A stretch of DNA of 64,000 nucleotides, from positions 906,540 through 970,539 of the forward strand of contig KN832567.1 of NCBI GenBank assembly GCA_000827205.1. The letters are read 5' to 3'. Source of the stretch: Plicaturopsis crispa FD-325 SS-3. Its lineage: Eukaryota; Basidiomycota; Agaricomycetes; Amylocorticiales; Amylocorticiaceae. Position 1 is the stretch's first letter. Each line of letters begins with the position of its first letter. Below the pieces are notes generated by a model. The model was not told where the DNA came from. It ran no database searches and was given only the letters and a program-made list of their open reading frames with translations. The position numbers and the translations under genes are program-made. Positions 33,594 through 44,693 of this stretch are shown piece after piece.

Positions 33594-35650
33594 CAGACCC
33601 CCTCAATGGCAACTAGACGGACTGCAGTACTGTACCAGTACACGCAGGAGGGGCGCTGCAATATGGGCTTGAGACATCCGCACTGGACATGAGGGGCTTG
33701 ATATTCCTGCGTCGCTGGCTCGACTGGATGCCCACGCATACTGCATAACATTACGCGCCAGTGGAGGCATGGCACAGTGGACGGGCGAAATGTGAAGAGA
33801 AACAAGATACATCAAGACGAACAGTCCCAATAGAAACGAGATACCCTCAGCACAGTACATATACATATAAAAGTCCATTTCCGTATTCTCCCGCAGAGAG
33901 GTACGGAAGTTAGGACTTGGGAGAGCCGCAGGTGCCGCTGAGGGGGAGGCATCATGGTGCGACCGATCTGAGAAAGCCAAGAAGAACAAGTAAGATTGGA
34001 GTGGACACGGCACCGCACGCGAATTTTTCGTATTAGGGAGGGGACAGCGGGCGAGCCACGCATACAGCAGCAGTAACAGCCGCATTCCCTCAGTGATACA
34101 GGGCAATGGGCATACGAGTCCCGCCGTGGACTTCTATCGAAGAAGCACACGGGCTAGACTTGAGAGCGCTGCAAGGTGCCGCTGAGGGGAGGTTGCTGCA
34201 CTGCGAGGATGCCGGGACGGGATATAGATGATTGTATCGAGTAGTGAGTATAGCACCAGATAATGGAACAAGCGAGAATGTGCAGCGACGGAGAAGGATA
34301 GATCCCTCGAGATCCTCTGGTGGCAAAGGGATGAAAGTCCATCGCGATACGCTCGCAACCAGATGATCCCGACGGGTGGTCTTCCCGTGCACGATGCTGT
34401 ATCGCAGTCGAAGGGAGAAATACAACGCGAGATAGACGGAAACACAAGTTGAGACGTACGGCAGCCATCATACGGAGACACCAGAACCCCTCGAGGCCAC
34501 CTAACCGTTGATTTACAAGCCCATCGCAGTACATCCGTAAACGGCGCAGCATGCTGGGCTTGATCTGTCGCAGACGGTCCTCGAGGGGGAGGGTATCTCC
34601 GCACGATCGGACGCGGTGATGCAATATCTGTGAGGGAGACGGGGCGCATAGGAATGCGGCGGACAGCAAATAGAAACGTACAAATCCCTCGAGGCCATCT
34701 GACCGTCGACTTACAAGCCCGTCGCAGTGCATCCGTAAACGGCGCAGCATGCTGGGCTTGATCTGTTGCAGAGTCCTCGAGGAGGATGGAGTGTCCAAAC
34801 GCATTGCTGAGCCGCACCGTATTACTCCGATCGCTGTGTTGGAGTGTTGGAATTGGAAAGGCACCAATCGTGTTAGCGACGCAAGGACCGCAATCGCCGA
34901 AAATTACTGGGTTGCTGAATGCACAGCGCAGAAAAACACATTTTGGCCTGCATATGCATGACCCACGAAGTCTGAGGTTTAAGTTCCTTGAGCATAGTTC
35001 GCTCTTCAGATCGCGCAGAGGATGGAACAGGACGAGAAAGCAAATTCCTGCTGCCAGCGGGGGACATGGGCGTCGTAAAGAGAGAACGGTTGTCAAAAAC
35101 TTGTGGCGCAAAGATCGTGGGCGGCTTTGTCCGTATTTGCACGCGCCACCGCCACAATATCGTTTACTTCCCAGTGATTTGACGCAAACTTACGCGCAGA
35201 ACTCGCGCAGACGAGCCAGGACCCCGGACAATGCCCACGGAGGCTAGATCTCAAATTCAGCTTGTTGTCCGGCACAAAATCGTTGATTTTCAGGGATCTT
35301 GTCCGACATTGGACGTGGCCTGGAGACTTTTTTCAGCCACAAATTGCCATATATGGAAGGTATTTGCCAAAAATTTCCGGCCCTTCGGGCCTTTCCCCCC
35401 GGAAGCCGTCTAAAATCTGACTTTGTGTCCGTTTTGGAACAGGCCCTCTCGAAAATGACCCCTCGATTTGTCCGGTCAGAAACTGGCCTGCGGCTGCGAA
35501 AATCGATTTGTTGTCCGTGCCAAGATCCAGCCTTTACAGGCATTGTCCGGGGTCCTGACGAGCCCTGGGACAGACGTCGCATGCGATCTACGCTATATAC
35601 ATAGAGACATAGAGCGATATCAACGGTTGTGCTATAATATTGATGGTGGT
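33594..35650. repeat. Higher-order repeat 1 (degenerate)
   Basis: Contains an A-like remnant (33594-33700), two B hairpins (33838-33948, 34082-34192), a C-like remnant (34308-34400), two A hairpins (34486-34591, 34685-34783) and spacer block S1, which is interrupted by the MITE at 35218-35556. It is the most diverged copy, consistent with an old array edge. Confidence 0.65.
35218..35556. mobile_element. hAT-like MITE, 339 bp, with perfect 18-bp TIRs and 8-bp target duplication
   Basis: The ends are AGGACCCCGGACAATGCC and its exact reverse complement. GACGAGCC is duplicated on both sides (35210-35217 and 35557-35564). Homologous spacer blocks near 39065 and 40880 read CAGACGAGCCCTGGGACAG without interruption, giving direct empty sites. 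The interior has no coding capacity and holds repeated TTGTCCG and AAAATCG motifs. An 8-bp duplication is the hAT superfamily rule; perfect inverted ends suggest a fairly recent insertion. Confidence 0.9.
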
Positions 35651-37430
35651 GCCAGGGCGCCCCTGGCTGCATGTTGAGGCAAGTAGCAGGACGACGACGG
35701 ATGCCAAGTATGCATGCACCCGGAAAGACCGAAGAAGCGAGCACGAGGCTGGCTGGGCTCCCTCAGGGACAGCTTACGGTGTACTTACAAATGCACCCCC
35801 GTAATCTCTCAAAAGAGGTACCCAAGGCTGGACTTGAGGATGCCGTAGGTGGCGCTGAGGGGCTGGCCCTCATCGACTGCTGGACCACTCTGAAAAAGGA
35901 GGATTAATTAGTACTATACGGGCGCGGCATCTCGAGTGCACCGCGCACCGAGAGGAGGGCGATCACAGCGAGTATTCGCCACATGCAGATGACAACAACA
36001 GCGGTAACAGCCACATTCCCTCAGGGCCACATAACGGTGGATTACAAATCCACCCCCACAGCCTCATCAGAGAGGAACGGAAGGCTGGACTTGAGAGCAC
36101 CGCGGATGACGATGAGGGGTAAGTGGGTCGCCGTACCGTAGTACACCAGACAGACGGACAGTAGTACACAAGACGAAGATGTGAGCGCAAAAATTCGGCA
36201 CCGCGAGAAACACGAGAAAAAAGCATGCACAATGCAGCGTCCAGGAACGAAGAAACCGCGATTCCCTCAGGAAAGCGCAAGCAAACGAACAAAAGTCTGT
36301 CGCAGCATACCCGCGAAGGAGGTATTGCGAGTGGACGGAGGCAATTGCTGACGGCCCCCAGGGGAGAGATTCCTGCGCGTGACGCTGTACTACGGCAGTT
36401 GGAGAAAGGAATGGAGCGATCGATTGCGAGACATACAGGGTTACGCATCGATGTCTCGTAGCATAGGTGGGGATGGTAGGATACGCGGCGAGCGACGTAT
36501 GGAAACACCAGTTCCCTCGAGCAGGCTTGTATGCCGGCAAGCCCGTCGCAGTACACCCGCAGAAGGCGCAGCACGGCGGGCTTGAGAACGGCGAAGGTCC
36601 TCGAGGGGCGGTGGGTTTCGTGTACGGTTTGTTCGGACGTGAAAGCGATGTAAGGAAGTGGAATGAGGCGAGCGAAGCACGGGAACGCGGGATGCCCAGG
36701 AAGATCTCTGTCGTTTACACGCCCGTCGCGGTACACCCGCAGAGGCTGCAGTGCGGCGGGCTTGAGCGTCTGACAAAGGTCCTCGAGGGGGAGGACATTT
36801 CCGTACGGATCGCAGCACCATTCGACGGTATGAGAGGGAGACTGGGAGTATGCAGAAGTGCGGCCAACAGCAAATGGAAAGGTCGGGCCCCCTCGGGACC
36901 ACATCACAGTGGACTGACAAGCCCATCGCGATACATCCTTGAACGGCGCAGCACGGTAGGCTTGAGCAGCCGACACGCGTCCCCGAGGGCGAGCATGTGT
37001 CCGCACGCATCGCTGGATTGCGTTGATCGCCTCGTATCATTATTACTATTACTGCTGAGGGAAGGCAATAATGGTGCTGGCGGCGTAAATTATACCTACG
37101 ATCGCCGAATATGACTAGATCGCTGGCTGCCGGAGAGCATCAGCGAAACGACGCCTCAACACAGGTTCGCACCTACGTGAACCCGGCATCTCGTAGGCAG
37201 CGTGGGCGTGAATCATTCTACAGATCGCGCAGAGGATGGAACAGGGCGAGAAAGAGGGGATAGCTCGTCCCAGTGGGGGACATGGACGTCGGGAGGAAAG
37301 AAAAAAAAGGTCGAGAAGAGTTGTCGAAGAACCATGGCGCACAACCGTGGCTGGCTTTGTCCGTATTTGCATGCGCCACCGCCACAATATCGTTTACCTG
37401 CGATAGAGACATAGAGCAATATCAATGGTT
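35651..37430. repeat. Higher-order repeat 2
   Basis: B hairpins 35753-35866 and 36007-36120, C hairpin 36250-36370, A hairpins 36513-36607, 36685-36800 and 36889-36990, then spacer block S2 (37098-37430). Confidence 0.75.
37098..37430. repeat. Spacer block S, copy 2
   Basis: Shares with the other copies GCATCAGCGAAACGACGCCT, TTCTACAGATCGCGCAGAGG and CGCCACCGCCACAATATCGT. The minus strand carries a run of eight or more T, a possible terminator if that strand is transcribed by Pol III (inference only). Other copies: about 34870-35217 plus 35557-35650, 38738-39140 and 40590-40980. Confidence 0.75.
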
Positions 37431-39140
37431 GTGCTATGGTGCCAGGAGAAGTACTTGGTCGACGGCGGAGACACACGGAGCAGGAGCAGAAGTTTGCGCC
37501 ATGTTGAGGCGAGCAGCAGGACGAGCGCCAAGTCTACATGCACCCGGAAGGATCGAGAAGTAAACACGAGGGGAGCTAGGCTCTCTCAGGGCCACCTTAC
37601 GGTGAATTATAAGTCCAACCCCGCAATCTCGTCAAAGAGGGACCAAAGGCTGGACTTGAGAGCGCCGCAGGTAACGCTGAGGGGGACATCCGAAGTGTGC
37701 GGGCCGATTGCTGTACCGCTCTGGAAAAAAAGAATGAATATGTGCACATGGAACCTCAAGCGCGCCACGTACCCCGAGTCCTCGAGTCAACCGCACACCT
37801 CGAGGTATGTGATAGCAAGGATACTGCACATGCAGCAACATGAGCAGCGATAGCAAATGCACGCAGAAACAGCAGCGAAAGCAGCCACATTCCCTCGGGG
37901 CCACTTAACGGTGGATTACAAATCCACCCCATAACCTCGTCAAAGAGGGATGGAAGGCTGGACTTGGGAGCGCCGCGAGTGACGCTGAGGGGTAACCGCG
38001 TCGGTGATTGCTGCGTTGAACTGCGCAAGAAAGAAGCGCCACAGGACGCAGGAAATCAATGAGCAACAGCAGGGGGAAAAGCGTGATTTCCTCAGGAAAG
38101 CGCAAGCAACTCAACACAAGTCCATTGCAGCATGCCCGCAGAAGCGGTGCTGCAGGAGGACGTGGGCGATTGCTGATGAGCCTGAGGGAAGAGATTCCCG
38201 CCCGTGATATTCACGGTAGTAGGAGGAAAGGAGTAGAGTGATAGAGCGCGATCAGACGGGGATGCACACCGAGATACCGCAGAACTGGCAGGGATAGTGG
38301 GATACGCGGCGAGCAGCATACCAAAACGCTGGACGCCCTCGAGACTACAACAATATCGTCGACTTACAAGCCCGTCACGGTACACCCGCAGAGGGTACAG
38401 TGCGGCGGGCTTGAGCGTCTGACAAAGGTCCTCGAGGGGGAGGACATTTCCGTACGGCTCGCAGCACCATTCGACGGTATGAGAGGGAGACTGGGAGTAT
38501 GCAGAAGTGCGGCCAACAGCAAATGGAAAGGTCGGGCCCCCTCGGGACCACATCACAGTGGACTGACAAGCCCATCGCGGTACATCCTTGAACGGCGCAG
38601 CACGGTAGGCTTGAGCAGCCGACACGCGTCCCCGAGGGCGAGCTATGTGTCCGCACGCATCACTGGATTGCGCCGATCGCCTCGCATCACTATTACTGCG
38701 GAGTAAAGGCAATGATGGTGCTGGCGACGTAAACTCATCGCCGAATATCACTAGATCGCTGGCCGCCGGAGAGCATCAGCGAAACGACGCCTCAACACAG
38801 GTTCTCACCTACGTGAACCCGGCATCTCGCAGGCAGCGTGGGCGTGAATCATTCTACAGATCGCGCAGAGGATGGAACAGGGCGAGAAAGAGGGGATAGC
38901 TCGTCCCAGTGGGGGACATGGACGTCGGGAGGAAAGAGAAAAAAGTTTGAGAAGAGTTGTCAAAAAACCGTGGCGCACAACCGTAGCTGGCTTTGTCTGT
39001 ATTTGCACGCGCCACCGCCACAATATCGTTTACCTCCAGTGATTTGACGGAAACTTATGCGCAGACGAGCCCTGGGACAGTTAGACGAAGCATACAATAC
39101 ACGCAATATACGCAGTGACATGGAGCAATATTAATTGGTG
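37431..39140. repeat. Higher-order repeat 3
   Basis: B hairpins 37583-37685 and 37890-37994, C hairpin 38083-38200, A hairpins 38336-38442 and 38536-38640, then spacer block S3. The second A unit and S block are nearly identical to those of repeat 2, so the duplication is recent or homogenised. Confidence 0.75.
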
Positions 39141-40980
39141 TGCCAGGAAAGTATTTACTCGTTTGACGGTTACATCACGGTCCATTTACAAGCCCAACCC
39201 CGCATTCCCATGCGAAGGGTAAGGAAGTCTGTTTTTGAGGTACCCACGAGTGACGCTAAGGGGAAGCGTGCGTCGCTGATTGCTGGACCGCTCTGAAGAA
39301 AAAAGGAGAGTTAATGAATATATAGACATGGCGCCGCGCGCCGAGAAGAAGGACGGCATAGTAAGCATACTACATGTGCAGCAGAAACAACAGCGAAGCA
39401 GCCACATTCCCTCAAGCTTCCACATCACGGTCGATTACAAATCCACCCCCACAACCTCATCAAAGAGGGACGAAGGGTCGACTTGAGTGTACCGCGAGTG
39501 ACGCTGAGGGGTAAGCGCGTCGGTGATTGCTGCGTGGAACTGCGCAAGAAAGAAGCGCCACAGGACGCAGGAAATCAATGAGCAACAGCAGCGGGAAAAG
39601 CGCGATTCCCTCAGGAAAGCGCGATTCCCTCAGGAAAGCGCAAGCAACTCAACACAAGTCCATCGCAGCACCCGCGCAGGCAGGAGGACGTGGGCGATTG
39701 CTGATGAGCCTGAGGGAAGAGATTCCCGCCCGTGATATTCACGGCAGTGGGAGGAAAGGAGTAGAGTGATAGAGCGCGATCAGACGGGGATACACACCGA
39801 GATACCGCAGAACTGGCAGGAATAGTGGGATACGCGGCGATGAACATATAGAAACGCGGGTCCCCTCGAGGTCATTTGACCGTCGACTTACAAGCCCGTT
39901 GTAGTGCACTGGCAAACGGTGCAGCACGACAGGCTTGAGCAGCCGGCAAAACGTCCTCGAGGGCGAGGGCGTTTGTGTACGGATCGCTACGATCGCAAGA
40001 GAGAAGTAGGCGCGAAGATGATGTTGGTGAAGACGAGATATGCGGCTAGCGACGTATGAAAACGCCGGACGCCCTCGAGGGTCTTTTCCAGAGGTGAAAA
40101 GCCCGCCGCGGTATGACACACTCGCAAGCGGCGGGCTTGAGCAGCCGACAGGCGTCCTCGAGGGCGAAGGGTATGTGTACGGATCACCGCGATCGCAAGC
40201 GCGAGAATGCGAAATAGATGTTTGTGAAGGAGTGAGGTGCGGCGAGCGGTGTACGGAGACGCGTGTCCCCTCGAGCCCAACTTGACAAGTTACAAGCCCA
40301 TCGCGGTACATCCTTAAACGGCGCTGCACGCTAGGCTTGAGCAACCGGCAGGCGGCCTCGAGTGCAAGGGCATCTCCATGCGAATCGCAGCACGATTGGA
40401 CAGTATGTGAGGGAGACTGGGAGCGAGCAGCAGACGCAGACGGCGAACGCCTCGAAGACACACTGCGAGAGATACAAGCCCATCGCAGTGCATCCTTGAA
40501 CGGTGCAGTACGCTGGGCTTGATTCGTCGCAGACGGGGAGTGCATTCTCGTGCGGATCGCCGCACAGTGGACGCGAGGACTGCAATTGCCGGCTGCTGGA
40601 TGTACAACGAGCGTCAGCGAAACGACAGCTCAACACAGATTTTCACCTACATTAACACATTCTCTAGTAGGGAGCTTGGGCGTGAATCGCTTTATAGAAT
40701 GAATAGACAATGAAGTAGAGCCTGAAAATGCGGGTTTCGGGGACATGGGCGTCGTAAAGAAAGAACGGCGTCAAAAAACTGTGGCGCAAGTCGAAGGCCG
40801 ACTTTGTCTCTATTTGTACGCGCCACCGCCACAATATCGTTCACCTAACTTACAAGCAATTTGACGGAAACTTATGCGCAGACGAGCCCTGGGACAGCTA
40901 GACAGTACATACAATGCATTTCCAGAGATATATCCACACAGAGATATGCATAGAACAGTGGATGTGCGAGGGGGTAGATG
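39141..40980. repeat. Higher-order repeat 4
   Basis: B hairpins 39165-39264 and 39408-39512, C hairpin 39600-39725 (with a direct duplication of about 20 bp in its left arm), A hairpins 39861-39968, 40069-40168, 40271-40365 and 40450-40540, then S4 (40590-40980). Confidence 0.75.
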
Positions 40981-41770
40981 TACTCGGACGCACCCTAAAC
41001 CCCATCATACGTCGGTACCCGCCCTCAAATCATGCGCCTCTCAATAAGCCCATGGTAGGCAGTACTCTCGCATAGAGGCATTCCACGCTGGGCTTGACTG
41101 AATGGAGAACTGGAGCGGTGGGTGGGGATCGTTGTTGATGCAAGCAACAGGAGGACGGGTGCTCAGTCGGCAGGAACCCGGGAAGAGCAAGAAGTGAACG
41201 CGAGGGTAGGCTCGCAGCGCTAGTCTCCCTCAAGGCCACTTAACGGTGGATTACAAATCCGCCCCCATAACCTCATCAAAGAGGGATGGAAGGTTGGACT
41301 TGAGAGTACCGCGAGTGACGCTGAGGGGAGGCGTGCGTCGCTAAGTATTACACCGCTACGAAAATTAAGGAAAATTAATTAGTATACGGATGCGGCATCC
41401 CGAGTGGATCGCGCCAGCGGTAGCAGCCGGACTCCCTCAGGATCATATCACGGTCGATTACAAATCCACCCCCGTACTTCTATGCAAAGATGGACGGAAG
41501 ACTGGACTTGAGAAGGCCATGAGTGACGCTGAGGAGAGGCGCGTCGGTGTTGCTGCGTCAGAGTACGCAGATTGCTGCGCCATGGAAAGCAAGAAAGAAC
41601 AGTGAGCGCGAGAATGCAGAACAGCGAAGTATGCAAAAAAAAAGGATGCAGCAGCGGGAAAAGCATGATTCCCTCAGGAAAGCGCAAATAAACGAACACA
41701 AGTCCGTCGCAGCAGATTCGAGAAGGAGGTGTTGCGAGTGGACGAACGACGGGCGGAGACACTATATCCC
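40981..41770. repeat. Higher-order repeat 5, B-B-C part
   Basis: A degenerate hairpin at 41010-41130 precedes B hairpins 41224-41328 and 41432-41535 and a C hairpin at 41667-41750, which runs directly into the expanded A series. Confidence 0.7.
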
Positions 41771-44693
41771 CCTCGAGGATACTCCCCGGTGGACGAACAG
41801 GCCCGCCGCGGTACCGTGTACGCTTGCACACAGTACAGCGCGGCGGGCTTGAGCAGCCGGTAGACGTCCCCGAGGGCGGTGGGTTTCTTGTACGGATCGC
41901 TGCAATGCCAGAGAGAAGTAGGCACGAAGATGTAAAGTCAGAAGGAGGGAAGAATGGCGAGCGAGGTATAGAAACGCCGGACGCCCTCGAGGACACCTGA
42001 GAGTGGCTTGACAAGCTCGTCACGGTACACCCGTAAATAGGGCAGCACGACAGGCTTGAGCAGCCGACAACGGTCCTCGAGGGCGGTGGGGTTTGTGTAC
42101 GGATCGCCGGGATCGCGAAGACGTAAAGTCAAAAGGGGAAAAGCGCGGCGAGCAGCTTACAGAAACGCCGGACGCCCTCGAGGATTGCTTCCCGAGGGAT
42201 TACAAGCCCGGCGCGGTACACCCGCAGACGGTGCAGCGCGGCGGGCTTGAGGCCGGGAGGTCTCCTCGAGGGGAAGGGCGTTCGTGTATGGATCGGCGCG
42301 ATCGCAAGGAAAAATTGGACCTGAGGAAATGTCTGGGAAGGAGCAAGGAAGGAGGGAAGAACGGCGAGCGACGTACGAGAACGCGGCACGCCCTCGAGAC
42401 TACGTCGTAGGAGCTACAAGCCCGTAGCGGTACACCCGCAGAGAGTGCAGCGCGGCGGGCTTGAGCATCCGACAAGGGTCCTCGAGGGTGAGGGCGTTCG
42501 TGTACGGATCGCTACGATCGCGAAGATGTAATGTCAAAAGGAGGGAAGCGGGGCGAACGACGTTCTGAGACGCCGGCTTCCTCGAGGATTCCTGGTAGGA
42601 GCTACAAGCCCAGCGCAAAACACCCTTAAACGGTGCAGCACGGCGGGCTTGGGCAGCGGACAGACGTCCCCGAGGGCGGTGGCGTTCGTGTACGGATCGC
42701 CGTGATCGCGAAGATGTAATGTCAGATGGAGGAAAGCGCAGTGAACGACGCACGAGAACGCGGCACGCCCTCGAGTACACTGGGCGAAAGATGACAAGCC
42801 CGTCGCGGTACACCCGCAGAGAGTGCAACATGACAGGCTTGGGCAGCCGGCAGGTGTCCTCGAGGGCGGTGGCGTTCGTGTACGGATCGGCGCAATCGCG
42901 AAGATGTAAAGTCAGAAGGAGGAAAGCGCGGCGAGTAGCACACGAGAACGCGGGACGCCCTCGAGCCTATCACTGGTCAGGTTACAAGCCCGTCGCGGTA
43001 TGACACACTCGCAAGCGGCGGGCTTGAGGCCGGTAGACGTCCTCGAGGGCGGTGGGCGTTCGTGTACGGATCGCCGGGATCGCAAGAGCGAGAATGCGAA
43101 ATAGATGTTTGTGAGAGAGTGAGTGCGGCGAGTAGCACACGAGAACGCTGGATGCCCTCGAGGAGTTGCTTCCCAAAGGATCACAAGCCCGTCACGGTAC
43201 ATCCGTAAACGGTACAGCGCGGCGGGATTGAGTGTTTGACCAAGGTCCTCGAGGGCGGTGGGGTTTGTGTACGGATCGCCAGGATCGCAAGAACGACGGG
43301 CGCGAAGATAATGTTTGTGAAGAATGAAGAGCGAGAGAGGTACGGCAAAGCGTGTCGCCCTCGAGGAGACTGGGCTATTTATATTAAGCCCGTTGCGGTA
43401 CACCCGTGAACGGTGCAGCGAGCGGGCTTGAGGTATCGACAGACGTCCTCGAGGGCGGTGGGGTTCGTGTACTGATCGCCGCTATCGGGGAAACGATGGA
43501 TGCGAAAGAGGTCTGGGAAGGAGGGAAGAGCGGCGAGCGAGGGACGGGAACGCCGGACCCCCTCGAGGACACCTGGTGGAGTACAAGCCCGTAGCGGTAC
43601 ATGCAGAGGGTACAGCACGGCGGGCTTGAGTATCCGACAGGTGTCCTCGAGGGCGGTGGCGCTCGTGTACGGGTCGCCGATCGAGAGGTAAATGCAGGCG
43701 CGAGGATGTGGAGTGAGGAGGGAGTGAATTGCGGCGAACGACATACAATGACGCCGGTCCACTCGAGTACACCTGAGAGTGGCTTGACAAGCCCGTCGTG
43801 GTACACCCGCAGAGAGTGCAGCGCGGAGGGCTTGAGGCCGGGAGGTGTCCTCGAGGGCGGTGGGGTTCGTGTACGGATCGCTGCAATCGCGAGCGCGAGA
43901 TGTCTGTGAGGGAGGGAAGGGCGGCGAACGACGTACGAGAACGCGGGACGCCCTCAACGACATATGGTGGATCACAAGCCCGTCGCGGTATGACACACTC
44001 GCAAGCGGCGGGCTTGAGTGTCTGACCAAGCGTCCCCGAGGGCGGTGGGCGTTCGTGTACGGATCGCCGGGATCGTGAGGTAACAGCAGGCGCGGGGGTG
44101 GAGGGGAGAATGAGTAAGCGCAACGATCAGCGCACGAGAACGCTGGACGCCCTCGAGGACACCTGAGAATGGCTTGACAAGCCCAGCGCAGAACTTCCGT
44201 AGACGGTGCAGCGCGGCGGGCTTGAGTATCCGACAAGGGTCCTCGAGGGCGAGGGCGTTTGCGTACGGATCGGCGCGATCGATCGTGAGGTGACAGTGGG
44301 CACCGAGGTGCAAATACAGTGAAGGAAAGAGGTGCGGCGAACGACGTGAGACGCCGGTCCCCTCGAGGATTTCTGGTAGGAGCTACAAGCCCATTGCAAA
44401 ACACCCGCAGAAGGTACAGCACGACAGGCTTGAGTATCCGGCAGACGTCTTCGAGGGCGAGGGCGTTCGTGTACGGATCGCCGCGATCGATCGTGAGGAG
44501 ACAGTAGGCACCAAGATGCGAATCCAGTGAAGGAGGGAAGAACGGCGAGCGACGTACGGAAACACCAGAACCCCTCGAGGCGATATTGCGGCATACGTCT
44601 AAGCCCGTCGCAGTAAACCAGCAAACGCTGCATTGTGACAGGCTTGAGCCACCGACAGACGACCCCGAGGGTGAAGGCATCTCCACAACGCCG
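41771..44693. repeat. Expanded series of 15 A-family hairpins, ~200-bp period
   Basis: Outer-arm starts lie near 41771, 41979, 42170, 42391, 42570, 42769, 42955, 43153, 43351, 43559, 43759, 43950, 44149, 44362 and 44573, a mean spacing of about 200 bp. Each hairpin has CCTCGAGG arms, an inner CAAGCCC/GGGCTTG stem and a flank GTGTACGGATCGCCG. Linkers are purine-rich. Three units (40069, 42955, 43950) share a variant loop GGTATGACACACTCGCAAG, a sign of unit exchange. Confidence 0.85.

Larger units (their letters stand above)
33594..44693. repeat. Array of ~43 long imperfect hairpins in five higher-order repeats
   Basis: Roughly 11 kb built from about 100-160 bp hairpin units of three related families plus a spacer block. 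Family A has outer arms CCCTCGAGG…CCTCGAGGG extended by CGTACGAGAACGC…GCGTTCGTGTACG, and an inner stem CAAGCCCG…CGGGCTTG. Family B has outer CCCTCAGG…GCTGAGGGG and inner CAAATCCA…TGGACTTG. Family C has outer TTCCCTCAGG…CCTGAGGGAA and inner CAAGTCC…GGACGTG. Order within each higher-order repeat is B-B-C-A(n)-S. No protein family is recognised on either strand although minus-strand frames stay open for long stretches. Transcription is unknown. Could be structured RNA genes, small-RNA precursors or satellite-like hairpin DNA. Confidence 0.85.

Noticed and set aside
35963-37006. A 347-residue minus-strand frame in the array
   Set aside because: It crosses B, C and A hairpins and linkers alike with no change in composition; it is repeat read-through, not a gene.
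38083-38200. Hammerhead-like CTGATGAG in family C hairpins
   Set aside because: The GAAA box and the three-stem layout of a hammerhead are absent.
40069-40168. Twister-ribozyme-like CAAGCCCG in family A hairpins
   Set aside because: Only this short string matches; the other conserved twister loops are missing, and families B and C change the string while keeping the pairing.
43860-43880. Pol III B-box-like GGTTCG near GTGTACGG in family A units
   Set aside because: Only partial match to GGTTCGANTCC and no matching A box at a consistent distance.
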